DNA from: Pseudomonas moraviensis
GTDB taxonomy: Bacteria; Pseudomonadota; Gammaproteobacteria; Pseudomonadales; Pseudomonadaceae
DNA length: 64,000 nucleotides
Assembly: GCF_900105805.1 (NCBI RefSeq)
Contig: NZ_LT629788.1
Coordinates: 4,696,501-4,760,500, forward strand
Reading direction: 5' to 3'
Of the stretch, positions 9,069 to 18,221 are shown one piece after another. The notes beneath the pieces were generated by a model, which had not been told where the DNA came from, did no database searches, and saw only the letters and a program-made list of their open reading frames with translations. Numbering within the stretch: position 1 is the stretch's first letter; each line of letters starts with the position of its first letter. Position numbers and translations under genes: made by a program.

Positions 9069-9557
9069 ATGCGTACCAACACTCAGACCAAACGTGAGCT
9101 GGACAAGATCGACCGCAATATCCTGCGAATCCTGCAGGCGGACGGGCGGATTTCCTTTACCGAACTGGGGGAAAAGGTCGGCCTCTCGACCACGCCATGC
9201 ACCGAGCGCGTGCGGCGCCTGGAGCGCGAAGGAATCATCATGGGCTACAACGCCCGGCTCAATCCGCAGCATTTGAAGGGTAGCCTGCTGGTGTTTGTCG
9301 AGATCAGCCTCGATTACAAATCCGGCGACACTTTCGAGGAGTTTCGCCGCGCGGTGCTGAAGCTGCCCCATGTGCTGGAGTGCCATTTGGTGTCAGGGGA
9401 TTTCGACTATCTGGTGAAGGCGCGGATTTCCGAGATGGCCTCCTATCGCAAGCTGCTGGGCGACATCCTGTTGAAGCTGCCGCATGTGCGCGAATCGAAG
9501 AGTTACATCGTCATGGAAGAGGTGAAAGAGAGCCTGTGCCTGCCGATTCCGGATTGA
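9069..9557 (+). CDS. dadR: Lrp/AsnC-family regulator DadR
   Basis: 162-residue Lrp-family regulator. The N-terminal winged HTH (about 10-65) contains GRISFTELGEKVGLSTTPCT and RVRRLEREGIIMGYNA. The C-terminal RAM ligand-binding domain contains HVLECHLVSGDFDYLVKA. ATG at 9069 follows GGAGG; an in-frame upstream start lacks such a site. It is divergent from dadA, the arrangement of P. aeruginosa dadR, whose product activates dadAX with L-alanine as effector. It could equally be called lrp. Confidence 0.9.
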   Translation: MRTNTQTKRELDKIDRNILRILQADGRISFTELGEKVGLSTTPCTERVRRLEREGIIMGYNARLNPQHLKGSLLVFVEISLDYKSGDTFEEFRRAVLKLPHVLECHLVSGDFDYLVKARISEMASYRKLLGDILLKLPHVRESKSYIVMEEVKESLCLPIPD

Positions 9558-9582
9558 CATTTTCGGTGCCCGACCCGGCCCT

Positions 9583-9647
9583 ATCGCGAGCAGGCTCACT
9601 CCTACACTTGCAATGCGTACCCCTGTCGGAGTGAGCCTGCTCGCGAT
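9583..9647. repeat. REPIN, family B (GTAGGAGTGAGCCTGCTCGCGAT)
   Basis: Two inverted 23-base units with about 19 bases between them; one mismatch (CGGAG for AGGAG) in the right unit. The family differs from family A by A/T for G/C changes (TAGGAGTGAGCC against TGGGAGCGAGCC). It lies between the convergent dadR and the YkgJ-family gene. Confidence 0.88.
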
Positions 9648-9675
9648 GGCGTCAACTCGGTTCCGAGTGAACGCG

Positions 9676-10029
9676 TTAAACCAGCACCTGCCGATTCGCC
9701 GCCATGTATTCGAATATCTGCTTCTCCACCCGCGGATGAATCAACTCCACCGGTCGCCGCTCGTTGGGGCACGGCAAGGTCTTGGTGGTGCCGAACAATC
9801 GGCAGATCAGCGGTCGCTCTTCATACACCGTGCAGCCATTCGGCCCCAGGTGCACACAGTTGAGTTCTTCCAGCGCCGCATCCTGCTCGGCGCGGGTCTT
9901 GCGTGGCAGTCGTGCCATCTCTTCGGGCGAAGTGGTCACTGGCCCGCAGCAGTCGTGGCAGCCCGGCACGCATTCGAACGTCGGGATCTGCTGACGCAGG
10001 GTGCGGATTTTCTGGCTGTTGCAGCTCAT
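9676..10029 (-). CDS. YkgJ-family cysteine cluster protein
   Basis: 117-residue cytosolic protein with the CxxCC...C...C metal-binding cluster: CVPGCHDCC near residues 20-28, NCVHL, NGCTVYEERPLICRLFG, and a further CPN. The pattern matches the YkgJ/CxxCxxCC family, predicted to bind zinc or an Fe-S cluster; biochemical role unknown. The start ATG at 10029 (MSCNSQKIRTLRQQ) is preferred over upstream in-frame codons because the conserved part begins there. Monocistronic, convergent with dadR. Confidence 0.82.
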   Translation of the reverse strand: MSCNSQKIRTLRQQIPTFECVPGCHDCCGPVTTSPEEMARLPRKTRAEQDAALEELNCVHLGPNGCTVYEERPLICRLFGTTKTLPCPNERRPVELIHPRVEKQIFEYMAANRQVLV

Positions 10030-10175
10030 CGAAACGGTGACCAAAGTGGCGGGACAACGATTGTGCCGCAAAAGCCCGGATCCAGACACCGCAGACCGAC
10101 CGATGTTGCCCGCCTTCAGCCGCGCAGCTTATGCTCCGTCAAATTTTCTCGACACTCAGCCGTTGGATGATGCCC

Positions 10176-11486
10176 ATGACCGCCCGCGCCCAGACCACCG
10201 CGAGCCAGCCCCACGTTGCCTCTTATTACGCCGCCAGCAGCTTGCCGCAGCCCGACCATCCTGTGCTGCAAGGCGACGTGGCGGCTGACGTCTGCGTGGT
10301 CGGCGGCGGCTTTTCCGGGTTGAACACGGCACTGGAACTGGCTGAGCGCGGCCTCAGCGTAGTGTTGCTGGAAGCGCACAGGATCGGCTGGGGCGCCAGC
10401 GGTCGCAACGGCGGGCAGTTGATTCGCGGCGTCGGTCACGGCCTCGATCAGTTCGCCAATGTCATCGGGGCCGACGGCGTGCGCGCGATGAAGCTCATGG
10501 GCCTGGAAGCAGTGGAAATCGTCCGCCAGCGCGTCGAGCGTTTCGGCATTGCCTGCGACCTGACCTGGGGCTACTGCGACCTTGCCAACAAGCCTTCCGA
10601 TCTCGACGGTTTTGCCGAAGACGCCGAAGAACTGCGCAGCCTCGGTTATCGCTACGAAACCCGCCTGTTAAAAGCCAGTGAAATGCACACAGTGGTCGGC
10701 TCCAAGCGCTACGTGGGCGGCTTGATCGACATGGGTTCCGGGCATCTGCACCCGCTGAATCTGGCGCTGGGCGAAGCGGCTGCGGCGCAGCAACTGGGCG
10801 TTCAGCTGTTCGAGCGTTCGGCGGTGACGCGCATCGATTACGGCCCCGAAATGAAAGTGCACACGGCGCAGGGCTCGGTGCGGGCGAAGACTCTGGTGCT
10901 GGGCTGCAATGCTTATCTCAACGACTTGAATCAGCAACTGAGCGGAAAGGTTCTGCCCGCCGGCAGCTACATCATCGCCACAGAGCCGCTGAGCGAAGAG
11001 CAGGCGCATGACCTGCTGCCGCAGAACATGGCGGTCTGCGATCAACGAGTAGCGCTGGATTACTATCGGCTCTCGGCGGATCGACGCTTGCTGTTCGGTG
11101 GTGCCTGCCATTATTCAGGACGTGATCCGAAAGACATCGGGGCTTATATGCAGCCGAAGATGCTTGAAGTGTTCCCGCAACTGGCCGGGGTGAAAATTGA
11201 CTATCAATGGGGCGGGATGATCGGCATCGGCGCCAACCGCTTGCCGCAGATCGGCCGGCTCGCCGATCAACCGAACGTGTATTACGCCCAGGCTTATTCC
11301 GGTCATGGGGTGAATGCCACACACCTGGCCGGCAAGCTGCTGGCCGAGGCGATCAGCGGGCAGCATGGCGGTGGCTTTGATCTGTTCGCCAAGGTGCCGC
11401 ACATCACCTTCCCCGGTGGCAAGCATTTGCGCTCGCCGCTGTTGGCGCTGGGAATGTTGTGGCATCGGCTTAAAGAGTTGGTCTGA
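10176..11486 (+). CDS. DAO-family FAD-dependent oxidoreductase (PuuB/PauB-like)
   Basis: Predicted flavoprotein oxidase of the D-amino-acid-oxidase family, about 436 residues. The Rossmann motif DVCVVGGGFSGLNTALELAE is followed by WGASGRNGGQLIRG, a signature of the PuuB/OrdL group that oxidises gamma-glutamylputrescine and related amines. The C-terminal YYAQAYSGHGVNATHLAGK is the second FAD-contact region. Several in-frame ATGs (10131, 10167, 10170, 10176) are possible; 10176 is a guess placing the start just before the conserved YYAASS segment. A pauR-like repressor, MocR regulator and PuuC-type dehydrogenase nearby support a polyamine role. Confidence 0.82.
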   Translation: MTARAQTTASQPHVASYYAASSLPQPDHPVLQGDVAADVCVVGGGFSGLNTALELAERGLSVVLLEAHRIGWGASGRNGGQLIRGVGHGLDQFANVIGADGVRAMKLMGLEAVEIVRQRVERFGIACDLTWGYCDLANKPSDLDGFAEDAEELRSLGYRYETRLLKASEMHTVVGSKRYVGGLIDMGSGHLHPLNLALGEAAAAQQLGVQLFERSAVTRIDYGPEMKVHTAQGSVRAKTLVLGCNAYLNDLNQQLSGKVLPAGSYIIATEPLSEEQAHDLLPQNMAVCDQRVALDYYRLSADRRLLFGGACHYSGRDPKDIGAYMQPKMLEVFPQLAGVKIDYQWGGMIGIGANRLPQIGRLADQPNVYYAQAYSGHGVNATHLAGKLLAEAISGQHGGGFDLFAKVPHITFPGGKHLRSPLLALGMLWHRLKELV

Positions 11487-11513
11487 CAGAGTTGCGGTGG
11501 CTTTAAGGGCCCT

Positions 11514-11579
11514 ATCGCGAGCAGGCTCACTCCTACAGTTGAAATGAGTTTCCCCTGTAGGAGTGAGCCTGCTCGCGAT
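11514..11579. repeat. REPIN, family B
   Basis: Perfect 25-base inverted arms, ATCGCGAGCAGGCTCACTCC... and its complement, around a ~16-base spacer. It lies between the FAD oxidoreductase and the convergent DUF1127 gene. Confidence 0.9.
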
Positions 11580-11604
11580 GAGGCCCGCAAGAACGATACA
11601 GATC

Positions 11605-11847
11605 TCAGATCCGCCAGAACGGCTTCAACCCCTCCTCCCGCGCCTGCTCACGGGTCAGCCCGATATCCTTGAGCTGATCCGCCGTCAGCGCCAGCAACGC
11701 CTTGCGCGTGTGCAGACGCTGCCAGAACAGACCCCAGCGACTCAGGCCGGACGGCGCGTTACGCAGCTGATTGCGCGCGTTGTCCTTCTGCCCTGCCGCC
11801 AGTTCCTGACTGTGTAACGTCAGCCGCACATCGCTCAAGCCGTTCAT
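11605..11847 (-). CDS. DUF1127 domain small protein
   Basis: 80-residue protein whose C-terminal ~45 residues match DUF1127 (YjiS-like): WQRLHTRKALLALTADQL then KDIGLTREQAREEGLKPFW. The segment is Arg-rich and amphipathic. Related short DUF1127 proteins in alphaproteobacteria affect carbon, phosphate or RNA metabolism, but no role is known for this one. It faces away from the divergent MocR gene 175 bases upstream. Confidence 0.82.
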   Translation of the reverse strand: MNGLSDVRLTLHSQELAAGQKDNARNQLRNAPSGLSRWGLFWQRLHTRKALLALTADQLKDIGLTREQAREEGLKPFWRI

Positions 11848-12022
11848 TTTCGTTGCTCCTGTTTACTTGGGTAGCCAGAGATTCCATGATGCGCGGGCCG
11901 GCAAAACCATTACAGACTCAACGAACCTGTATTAACTCCATACAGATTTGCCGATTCGCTGACTGAATGATCGTTTTCTGCCGCATCTGTACTGGTTTTC
12001 ATCACTGCACACCGAGACCACC

Positions 12023-13444
12023 ATGACTCTGTATGTAAACCTCGCCGAATTGCTCGGCACCCGCATCGAACAGGGTTTCTATCGCCCCGGTGATCGCTTG
12101 CCGTCAGTGCGTGCACTGAGCGTTGAACACGGAGTCAGTCTGAGCACGGTGCAGCAGGCCTATCGCGTGCTCGAAGACAGCGGTCTGGCCACGCCAAAAC
12201 CCAAGTCCGGCTATTTCGTGCCAGTTGGCCGCGAACTGCCGGAATTGCCGGCAATCGGCCGCCCGGCGCAACGGCCGGTGGAGATTTCGCAGTGGGATCA
12301 GGTGCTGGAATTGATCCGCGCCGTACCGCGCAAAGACGTTGTGCAGTTGGGCCGCGGCATGCCCGATGTCGGCTCGCCGACCATGAAACCATTGCTGCGT
12401 GGACTGGCACGGATCAGTCGGCGGCAGGACATGCCCGGTCTGTATTACGACAACATCCACGGCAACCTCGAACTGCGCGAACAGATCGCACGCCTGATGC
12501 TTGATTCCGGCTGTCAGTTGAGCGCCAGCGATCTGGTGATCACCACTGGCTGCCACGAAGCGCTGTCCACCAGCATCCACGCGATCTGCGAGCCGGGCGA
12601 CATCGTCGCGGTGGATTCACCGAGCTTCCACGGCGCCATGCAGACCCTCAAAGGCCTGGGCATGAAAGCCCTGGAAATCCCCACCGACCCGCTCACCGGC
12701 ATCAGCCTCGACGCGCTTGAACTGGCCTTGGAACAGTGGCCGATCAAAGCCATTCAGCTCACGCCCAACTGCAACAACCCCCTCGGCTACGTCATGCCCG
12801 AGTCGCGCAAGCGCGCCCTGTTGACGCTGGCCCAGCGTTTCGACGTGGCGATCATCGAAGACGATGTGTATGGCGAACTGGCCTACACCTACCCGCGCCC
12901 ACGTACGATCAAATCCTTCGATGAAGACGGCCGCGTGTTGCTCTGCAGCTCGTTCTCCAAGACTCTGGCGCCGGGGCTGCGCATCGGCTGGGTGGCACCG
13001 GGCCGGTATCTGGAGCGGGTGCTGCACATGAAATACATCAGCACCGGATCCACCGCGCCACAACCGCAGATCGCCATTGCCGAATTCATCAAGGCCGGCC
13101 ATTTCGAGCCGCACCTGCGGCGCATGCGCATGCAGTACCAGCGCAATCGTGACGCGATGATCGACTGGGTGACCCGCTACTTTCCCGCCGGCACACGCGC
13201 CAGTCGCCCGCAGGGCAGCTTCATGCTCTGGGTGGAGCTGCCGGACGGTTTCGACACGCTGAAACTGAATCGCGCGCTGCACGATCAGGGCGTACAGATT
13301 GCCGTCGGCAGCATCTTTTCCGCCTCGGGCAAATACCGCAATTGTCTGCGGATGAACTACGCTGCCAAACCAACAGCGCAGATCGAAGAGGCGGTGCGCA
13401 AGGTCGGTGCCGCGGCAATCAAATTACTCGCTGAGACCGACTGA
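12023..13444 (+). CDS. MocR-family regulator (GntR HTH fused to class I aminotransferase)
   Basis: 473-residue PLP-dependent transcriptional regulator. The N-terminal GntR wHTH (about 1-70) contains FYRPGDRLPSVRALSVEHGV and STVQQAYRVLEDSG. The aminotransferase-like domain runs to the end, with the PLP-lysine motif SSFSKTLAPGLRIGW and NCNNPLG. MocR proteins usually control amine, GABA, pyridoxal or taurine genes, often adjacent and divergent; here the divergent neighbour is the DUF1127 gene. Target unknown. It is 61 bases upstream of the phospholipase gene on the same strand. Confidence 0.88.
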   Translation: MTLYVNLAELLGTRIEQGFYRPGDRLPSVRALSVEHGVSLSTVQQAYRVLEDSGLATPKPKSGYFVPVGRELPELPAIGRPAQRPVEISQWDQVLELIRAVPRKDVVQLGRGMPDVGSPTMKPLLRGLARISRRQDMPGLYYDNIHGNLELREQIARLMLDSGCQLSASDLVITTGCHEALSTSIHAICEPGDIVAVDSPSFHGAMQTLKGLGMKALEIPTDPLTGISLDALELALEQWPIKAIQLTPNCNNPLGYVMPESRKRALLTLAQRFDVAIIEDDVYGELAYTYPRPRTIKSFDEDGRVLLCSSFSKTLAPGLRIGWVAPGRYLERVLHMKYISTGSTAPQPQIAIAEFIKAGHFEPHLRRMRMQYQRNRDAMIDWVTRYFPAGTRASRPQGSFMLWVELPDGFDTLKLNRALHDQGVQIAVGSIFSASGKYRNCLRMNYAAKPTAQIEEAVRKVGAAAIKLLAETD

Positions 13445-13505
13445 CCTTTTTTGTCAGCCCGGCGTCCAAAATGCCGACCTCAACCGCCAACCGGAACGAT
13501 CCTAC

Positions 13506-15074
13506 GTGAGCTTCAGACAGCCCCTACTCGCTTTACTGATACTCGCCTCGTTCCTCAGCGGCTGCGCCAGCCTTGATGTACCGCGCGAACCGAGCCAGGC
13601 CCTGCCGGCGTCGGAATCGAGTTTCGGCCGCTCGATCCAGGCGCAGGCCGCGCCCTACAAGGGGCAGTCCGGGTTTCGCCTGCTCTCCGACAGCGGTGAG
13701 GCATTTACCGCCAGGGCCGAGCTGATTCGTCACGCCCAGGTCAGCCTCGATTTGCAGTACTACATCGTCCACGACGGCATCAGCACGCGGATGCTGGTGG
13801 AGGAAGTGCTTAAGGCTGCCGACCGTGGCGTGCGTGTGCGCATCCTGCTCGATGACACCACCAGCGACGGCCTCGACCAGATCATCGCCACCCTGGCGGC
13901 GCATCCGCAGATTCAGATTCGCTTGTTCAATCCGTTGCACTTGGGACGCAGCACCGGCGTCACGCGTGCGGCCGGACGACTGTTCAATCTGTCCGTGCAG
14001 CATCGGCGCATGCACAACAAGTTGTGGCTGGCGGACAACAGCGCGGCCATCGTCGGCGGGCGCAATCTGGGCGACGAGTATTTCGACGCCGAACCCAACC
14101 TGAATTTCACCGACATCGACATGCTCAGCATCGGCCCGGTGGCCGAGCAGCTCGGGCACAGTTTCGATCAGTACTGGAACAGTGCGCTGAGCAAGCCGAT
14201 CGACGAATTCCTCTCCAGCCAGCCGACCGCCGCCGACCTGGAGAACACGCGCACGCGCCTGGAAGAGTCGCTGGAAGAAACCCGCAGGCAGAACCACGCG
14301 CTGTATCAGCAGTTGATGAAGTTCACCACCGACCCGCGCATGGACATCTGGCGCAAAGAGCTGATCTGGGCCTGGAACCAGGCGTTGTGGGATGCGCCGA
14401 GCAAGGTTCTGTCCAAGGGCGAACCTGATCCGCACCTGCTGCTGACCACACAACTGGCGCCGGAACTGACCGGTGTCAGCAAAGAGCTGATCATGATTTC
14501 TGCGTATTTCGTGCCGGGTCAGCCGGGGCTGGTCTACCTGACCGGGCGCGCCGATGCCGGGGTCTCCGTGAGCCTGTTGACCAATTCGCTGGAGGCCACC
14601 GACGTGCCAGCGGTGCATGGCGGCTACGCGCCCTATCGCAAGGCGTTGCTGGAACACGGGGTGAAACTCTATGAACTGCGGCGCCAGCCTGGGGATAACT
14701 ATGGCAGCGGTCCGCGAGTGTTCTACAGCCGCTCGTATCGCGGCTCGGATTCCAGCCTGCACAGCAAGGCGATGATTTTCGATCGGCGCAAATCGTTTAT
14801 CGGCTCGTTCAATTTCGACCCGCGCTCGGTGCTGTGGAACACCGAAGTCGGCATTCTGGTCGACAGCCCGGAACTGGCTGAGCACGTCCGCGCACTAGCG
14901 TTGCAAGGCATGGCGCCAACCCTGAGTTATCAGGCGAAACTCGAGGACGGCAAGGTCGTCTGGGTCACGGAGGACAACGGTCAGATGCATACCCTGACCA
15001 AGGAACCGGGGAGCTGGTGGCGGCGTTTCAACTCGTGGTTCAGCACCAGCGTCGGCCTGGAGCGGATGCTGTAA
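13506..15074 (+). CDS. Phospholipase D family lipoprotein (ClsC-like)
   Basis: 522-residue predicted lipoprotein. The GTG start at 13506 gives a clean lipoprotein signal with lipobox LSGC (Cys about residue 19); the open frame extends further up but adds nonsense residues. Two HKD-type motifs are present: HNKLWLADNSAAIVGGRN in the N-terminal half and HSKAMIFDRRKSFIGSFN in the C-terminal half, the hallmark of PLD phosphatidyltransferases. Architecture resembles ClsC/YmdC-type cardiolipin synthases. It presumably acts on the periplasmic side of an envelope membrane. Exact substrate unknown. Confidence 0.88.
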   Translation: MSFRQPLLALLILASFLSGCASLDVPREPSQALPASESSFGRSIQAQAAPYKGQSGFRLLSDSGEAFTARAELIRHAQVSLDLQYYIVHDGISTRMLVEEVLKAADRGVRVRILLDDTTSDGLDQIIATLAAHPQIQIRLFNPLHLGRSTGVTRAAGRLFNLSVQHRRMHNKLWLADNSAAIVGGRNLGDEYFDAEPNLNFTDIDMLSIGPVAEQLGHSFDQYWNSALSKPIDEFLSSQPTAADLENTRTRLEESLEETRRQNHALYQQLMKFTTDPRMDIWRKELIWAWNQALWDAPSKVLSKGEPDPHLLLTTQLAPELTGVSKELIMISAYFVPGQPGLVYLTGRADAGVSVSLLTNSLEATDVPAVHGGYAPYRKALLEHGVKLYELRRQPGDNYGSGPRVFYSRSYRGSDSSLHSKAMIFDRRKSFIGSFNFDPRSVLWNTEVGILVDSPELAEHVRALALQGMAPTLSYQAKLEDGKVVWVTEDNGQMHTLTKEPGSWWRRFNSWFSTSVGLERML

Positions 15075-15080
15075 AAAACA

Positions 15081-15159
15081 AAAAGATCGCAGCCTTCGGC
15101 AGCTCCTACAGTTGGAATGCATATCCCCCTGTAGGAGCTGCCGAAGGCTGCGATCTTTT
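15081..15159. repeat. REPIN-like inverted repeat, family D (AAAAGATCGCAGCCTTCGGCAGCTCCTACAG)
   Basis: Two perfectly complementary 31-base arms (15081-15111 and 15129-15159) around a 17-base spacer. The flanking A-run and T-run would let it serve as a bidirectional terminator between the convergent phospholipase and MFS genes. A degenerate copy is at 26468 and a half copy at 46708. Confidence 0.88.
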
Positions 15160-15163
15160 GCTC

Positions 15164-16306
15164 TCAAGCAGTCTGCGTTGCGCCGAATGCCCCCTGGCGC
15201 AACAACAAAAGCACCAATCCAAACGCACCCGCCGCCATCAACAGCGGCAATGCATGCCCATTGATCCACTGACTGCCTGCCCCCGCCGCCAACGGCCCGA
15301 CCAGACAACCGACACCCCACAACTGCGCGATATGCGCATTGGCGCGCACCAGCGCATCGTCACGGTAACGCTCGCCAATCAGGATCAGCGACAGGGTAAA
15401 CAGGCCGCCGGCACTGGCACCGAACAGCACCCACAGCGGCCAGATCAGCAGCGTGTCGAGCAACAGTGGAATGGCCAGACTCGACAGCATCAACACCACC
15501 GCGCACCCGGCAAACAGCGTGCGCCGCGACAGGTAATCAGCCAATGCGCCAATCGGCAGTTGCAACAGCGCATCGCCGACCACCACGGTGCTGACCATGG
15601 CCAAGGCGATTTCGGCGGTGAACCCCTGTTGCAGGCAGTACACCGGCAGCAACGTCAGGATCATCGCCTCGAACGCGGCGAACAACGACACTGCCCAGGC
15701 AATCGCCGGCAACTCCCGGGCAAAGCCCCACAGATCGCCAAATGTCACGCTGTTGGCCTCACTGCTCGGCGCGCCGCTGCGACCCAAGAGCAGGAAGGGC
15801 GAGACCGTCAGCAGACCCACCCCGACCCAAAAACCGTAATCATGCTCGGTGCCCAGCGCGCCCAGCAGCAATGGACCGGACAGTTGGCTCAGCGCATAGC
15901 TGCTGCCATACAGCGCTACCAGACGCCCGCGCCACTTTTCGACAACCAGCTGGTTGATCCAGCTCTCGCCAAGGATGAACACGATGGTCAGGATCACGCC
16001 GATCAGCAGCCGCAGCAGCAACCAGATCGGATAACTCGGCAGCAATGCCAGTAAACCGATCGACAATGCCCCGGCCCAGAGGCACAGACGCATCAGGTTA
16101 GCGGTGCCGAAATACGCAGCGAGATGGCTGGAAATCTTCGCACCCAGCAGCACACCGATCGCCGGCATCGCCGCCATCACACCGATGGCGAATGAGCCGT
16201 AACCCCAGCCCTCCAGACGCAACGATACCAATGGCATGCTGACCCCCAGAGCCAGGCCGACACTCAAGACAGACGCCAACACGGCGAAATAGGTCGCCCA
16301 CCGCAT
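15164..16306 (-). CDS. MFS transporter (YcaD-like)
   Basis: 380-residue inner-membrane transporter with about 12 hydrophobic segments (for example FAVLASVLSVGLALGVSMP, LLLRLLIGVILTIVFIL, LPIGALADYLSRRTLFAGC). WINQLVVEKWRGRLVALYG matches the MFS loop region between segments. The start at 16306 (MRWATYFAVL) is preferred because AGGAG lies nine bases upstream; an ATG 12 codons earlier lacks such a site. Substrate unknown. The gene ends five bases from the family D repeat. Confidence 0.85.
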   Translation of the reverse strand: MRWATYFAVLASVLSVGLALGVSMPLVSLRLEGWGYGSFAIGVMAAMPAIGVLLGAKISSHLAAYFGTANLMRLCLWAGALSIGLLALLPSYPIWLLLRLLIGVILTIVFILGESWINQLVVEKWRGRLVALYGSSYALSQLSGPLLLGALGTEHDYGFWVGVGLLTVSPFLLLGRSGAPSSEANSVTFGDLWGFARELPAIAWAVSLFAAFEAMILTLLPVYCLQQGFTAEIALAMVSTVVVGDALLQLPIGALADYLSRRTLFAGCAVVLMLSSLAIPLLLDTLLIWPLWVLFGASAGGLFTLSLILIGERYRDDALVRANAHIAQLWGVGCLVGPLAAGAGSQWINGHALPLLMAAGAFGLVLLLLRQGAFGATQTA

Positions 16307-16350
16307 GTTCCACGCTCCTGTGGATATTTTTATGTGCACCACAAAACCAG

Positions 16351-16440
16351 TGTGGGAGCGAGCCTGCTCGCGAATACGGTTTCACATTCAGCAGGTCTGC
16401 TGACTGATACACCGCTTTCGCGAGCAGGCTCGCTCCCACA
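16351..16440. repeat. REPIN, family A
   Basis: Inverted 24-base arms TGTGGGAGCGAGCCTGCTCG.. at 16351-16374 and its complement at 16417-16440. It lies between the MFS gene and the aldehyde dehydrogenase gene, which are both on the minus strand. Confidence 0.9.
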
Positions 16441-16490
16441 AGGGATCTCTGTATGGTCGGGAGCCTGATCTACTCAGGCCCCTTAATGCA

Positions 16491-17984
16491 TCACAGCTTG
16501 ATCCACGTCGCCTTCAACTCGGTGTACTTGTCGAAGGCGTGCAGCGATTTATCGCGACCGTTGCCCGACTGTTTGAAGCCACCGAACGGCGCAGTCATGT
16601 CGCCGCCGTCGTACTGGTTGACCCACACACTACCGGCGCGCAAGGCCTTGGCGGTCAGGTGTGCTTTGGAGATGTCCTGGGTCCACACCGCTGCGGCCAG
16701 GCCGTATGGCGTGTCGTTGGCGATCTGAATGGCTTCTTCGGCGGTATCGAAAGCGATCACCGACAACACTGGGCCGAAGATCTCTTCCTGGGCAATCTTC
16801 ATCGCATTGCTCACGCCATCGAAAATGGTCGGCTCAACGTAAGTGCCACCGGTTTCCTGGAGGATGCGCTTGCCGCCGGCGACCAGTCTGGCGCCATCGC
16901 TGTGGCCGGATTCGATGTACGACAGCACGGTGTTCATCTGCTGGGTATCGACCAGCGCGCCGACGTTGGTCGCCGGGTCCAGCGGATTGCCGGGTTTCCA
17001 GGTTTTCAGCGCCTCGATCACCATCGGCAGGAATTTGTCCTTGATCGAACGCTCGACCAGCAGACGCGAACCGGCGGTGCACACTTCGCCCTGGTTGAAA
17101 GCGATGGCGCTGGCGGCAGATTCGGCGGCGGCCTGCAGATCCGGCGCATCGGCGAAGACGATGTTCGGGCTCTTGCCGCCCGCTTCCAGCCAGACGCGTT
17201 TCATGTTCGACTCGCCGGCGTAGACCATCAGTTGCTTGGCGATCTTCGTCGAACCGGTGAACACCAGCGTGTCGACGTCATTGTGCAGGCCCAGCGCCTT
17301 GCCGACGGTATGACCATAGCCCGGCAGCACGTTGAGCACGCCTTTCGGAATACCGGCTTCAATGGCCAGTGCAGCGATACGGATGGCGGTCAGCGGCGAT
17401 TTTTCCGATGGCTTGAGGATTACCGAGTTACCGGTCGACAACGCCGGCCCGAGCTTCCAGCAGGCCATCATCAACGGGAAATTCCACGGTACGATAGCGC
17501 CGACCACGCCTACCGGCTCGCGAGTCACCAGACCGAGTTGATCATGCGGGGTAGCGGCGACTTCGTCGTAGATCTTGTCGATCGCTTCGCCGCTCCAGCT
17601 CAGCGCCTGCGCCGCGCCCGGCACGTCGATATACAGCGAATCGCTGATCGGCTTGCCCATGTCGAGGGTTTCCAGCAGCGCCAGTTCTTCGGCGTGCTGT
17701 TTCAGCAGGCTGGCGAAGCGGATCATGGTGGCTTTGCGTTTGGTCGGCGCCAGGCGCGACCAGACACCGGAATTGAAAGTAGCGCGGGCGTTTTCTACGG
17801 CACGGTCGGCGTCGGCAGCGTCACAGCTGGCGATCTTGCCAAGCAGACGGCCATCGACCGGGCTGATGCATTCGAAGGTTTCGCCGGAGACGGCGTCGGT
17901 GTATTCGCCATTCAGGAAGGCGCGGCCTTCGATTTGCAGATCGCGGGCGCGTTGTTCCCAGTCGGCACGAGTCAGGGTGGTCAT
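16491..17984 (-). CDS. pauC: Aldehyde dehydrogenase, PuuC/KauB type (gamma-glutamyl-gamma-aminobutyraldehyde dehydrogenase)
   Basis: 497-residue NAD(P)+-dependent aldehyde dehydrogenase. The catalytic Cys302 is in FNQGEVCTAGSRL and the general-base Glu267 in WLEAGGKSPN. PWNFPLMMACWKLGPALSTG and VFTGSTKIAKQLM are cofactor-binding blocks. Sequence character and position match P. aeruginosa KauB/PauC, which oxidises glutamylated aminoaldehydes and ketoamine aldehydes from polyamine and arginine breakdown. GAGGAGG stands upstream of the ATG. Divergent from a cupin gene, with ~236 bases between. Confidence 0.87.
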   Translation of the reverse strand: MTTLTRADWEQRARDLQIEGRAFLNGEYTDAVSGETFECISPVDGRLLGKIASCDAADADRAVENARATFNSGVWSRLAPTKRKATMIRFASLLKQHAEELALLETLDMGKPISDSLYIDVPGAAQALSWSGEAIDKIYDEVAATPHDQLGLVTREPVGVVGAIVPWNFPLMMACWKLGPALSTGNSVILKPSEKSPLTAIRIAALAIEAGIPKGVLNVLPGYGHTVGKALGLHNDVDTLVFTGSTKIAKQLMVYAGESNMKRVWLEAGGKSPNIVFADAPDLQAAAESAASAIAFNQGEVCTAGSRLLVERSIKDKFLPMVIEALKTWKPGNPLDPATNVGALVDTQQMNTVLSYIESGHSDGARLVAGGKRILQETGGTYVEPTIFDGVSNAMKIAQEEIFGPVLSVIAFDTAEEAIQIANDTPYGLAAAVWTQDISKAHLTAKALRAGSVWVNQYDGGDMTAPFGGFKQSGNGRDKSLHAFDKYTELKATWIKL

Positions 17985-18213
17985 TCGGGTGTCCTCCTCT
18001 TATTGAATACGAGCACCGCAAGCGCTGCGGCGCTGTTCAAGAATTCTGCCCGGCCAGCCTGCACTTTCGGCCCGAGGCACCCGCCACCCTAAACCAGCGG
18101 CCGGGTTTGTTTCAATATATTTGACATAAGCTGGCCATACAGCCTTGCGGTGTTCATTTTAATAAACATAGACTTCGGCTCATTCCAGCCCACGCGTCGT
18201 CATCAGCGGAGAA

Positions 18214-18221
18214 AACAACAA
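18214..18221 (+). promoter_or_regulatory. Candidate Hfq/Crc catabolite-activity (CA) motif
   Basis: AACAACAA sits between the GGAG ribosome site and the ATG of the cupin gene (its last A is the A of ATG). It fits the AAnAAnAA motif through which Hfq with Crc blocks translation in Pseudomonas. crc itself lies at 28697. Prediction by pattern only. Confidence 0.45.

Noticed and set aside
18133..18155. Sigma-54-like TGGC...TTGC in the aldehyde dehydrogenase/cupin gap
   Set aside because: GG and GC are separated by 12 bases instead of the required 10.
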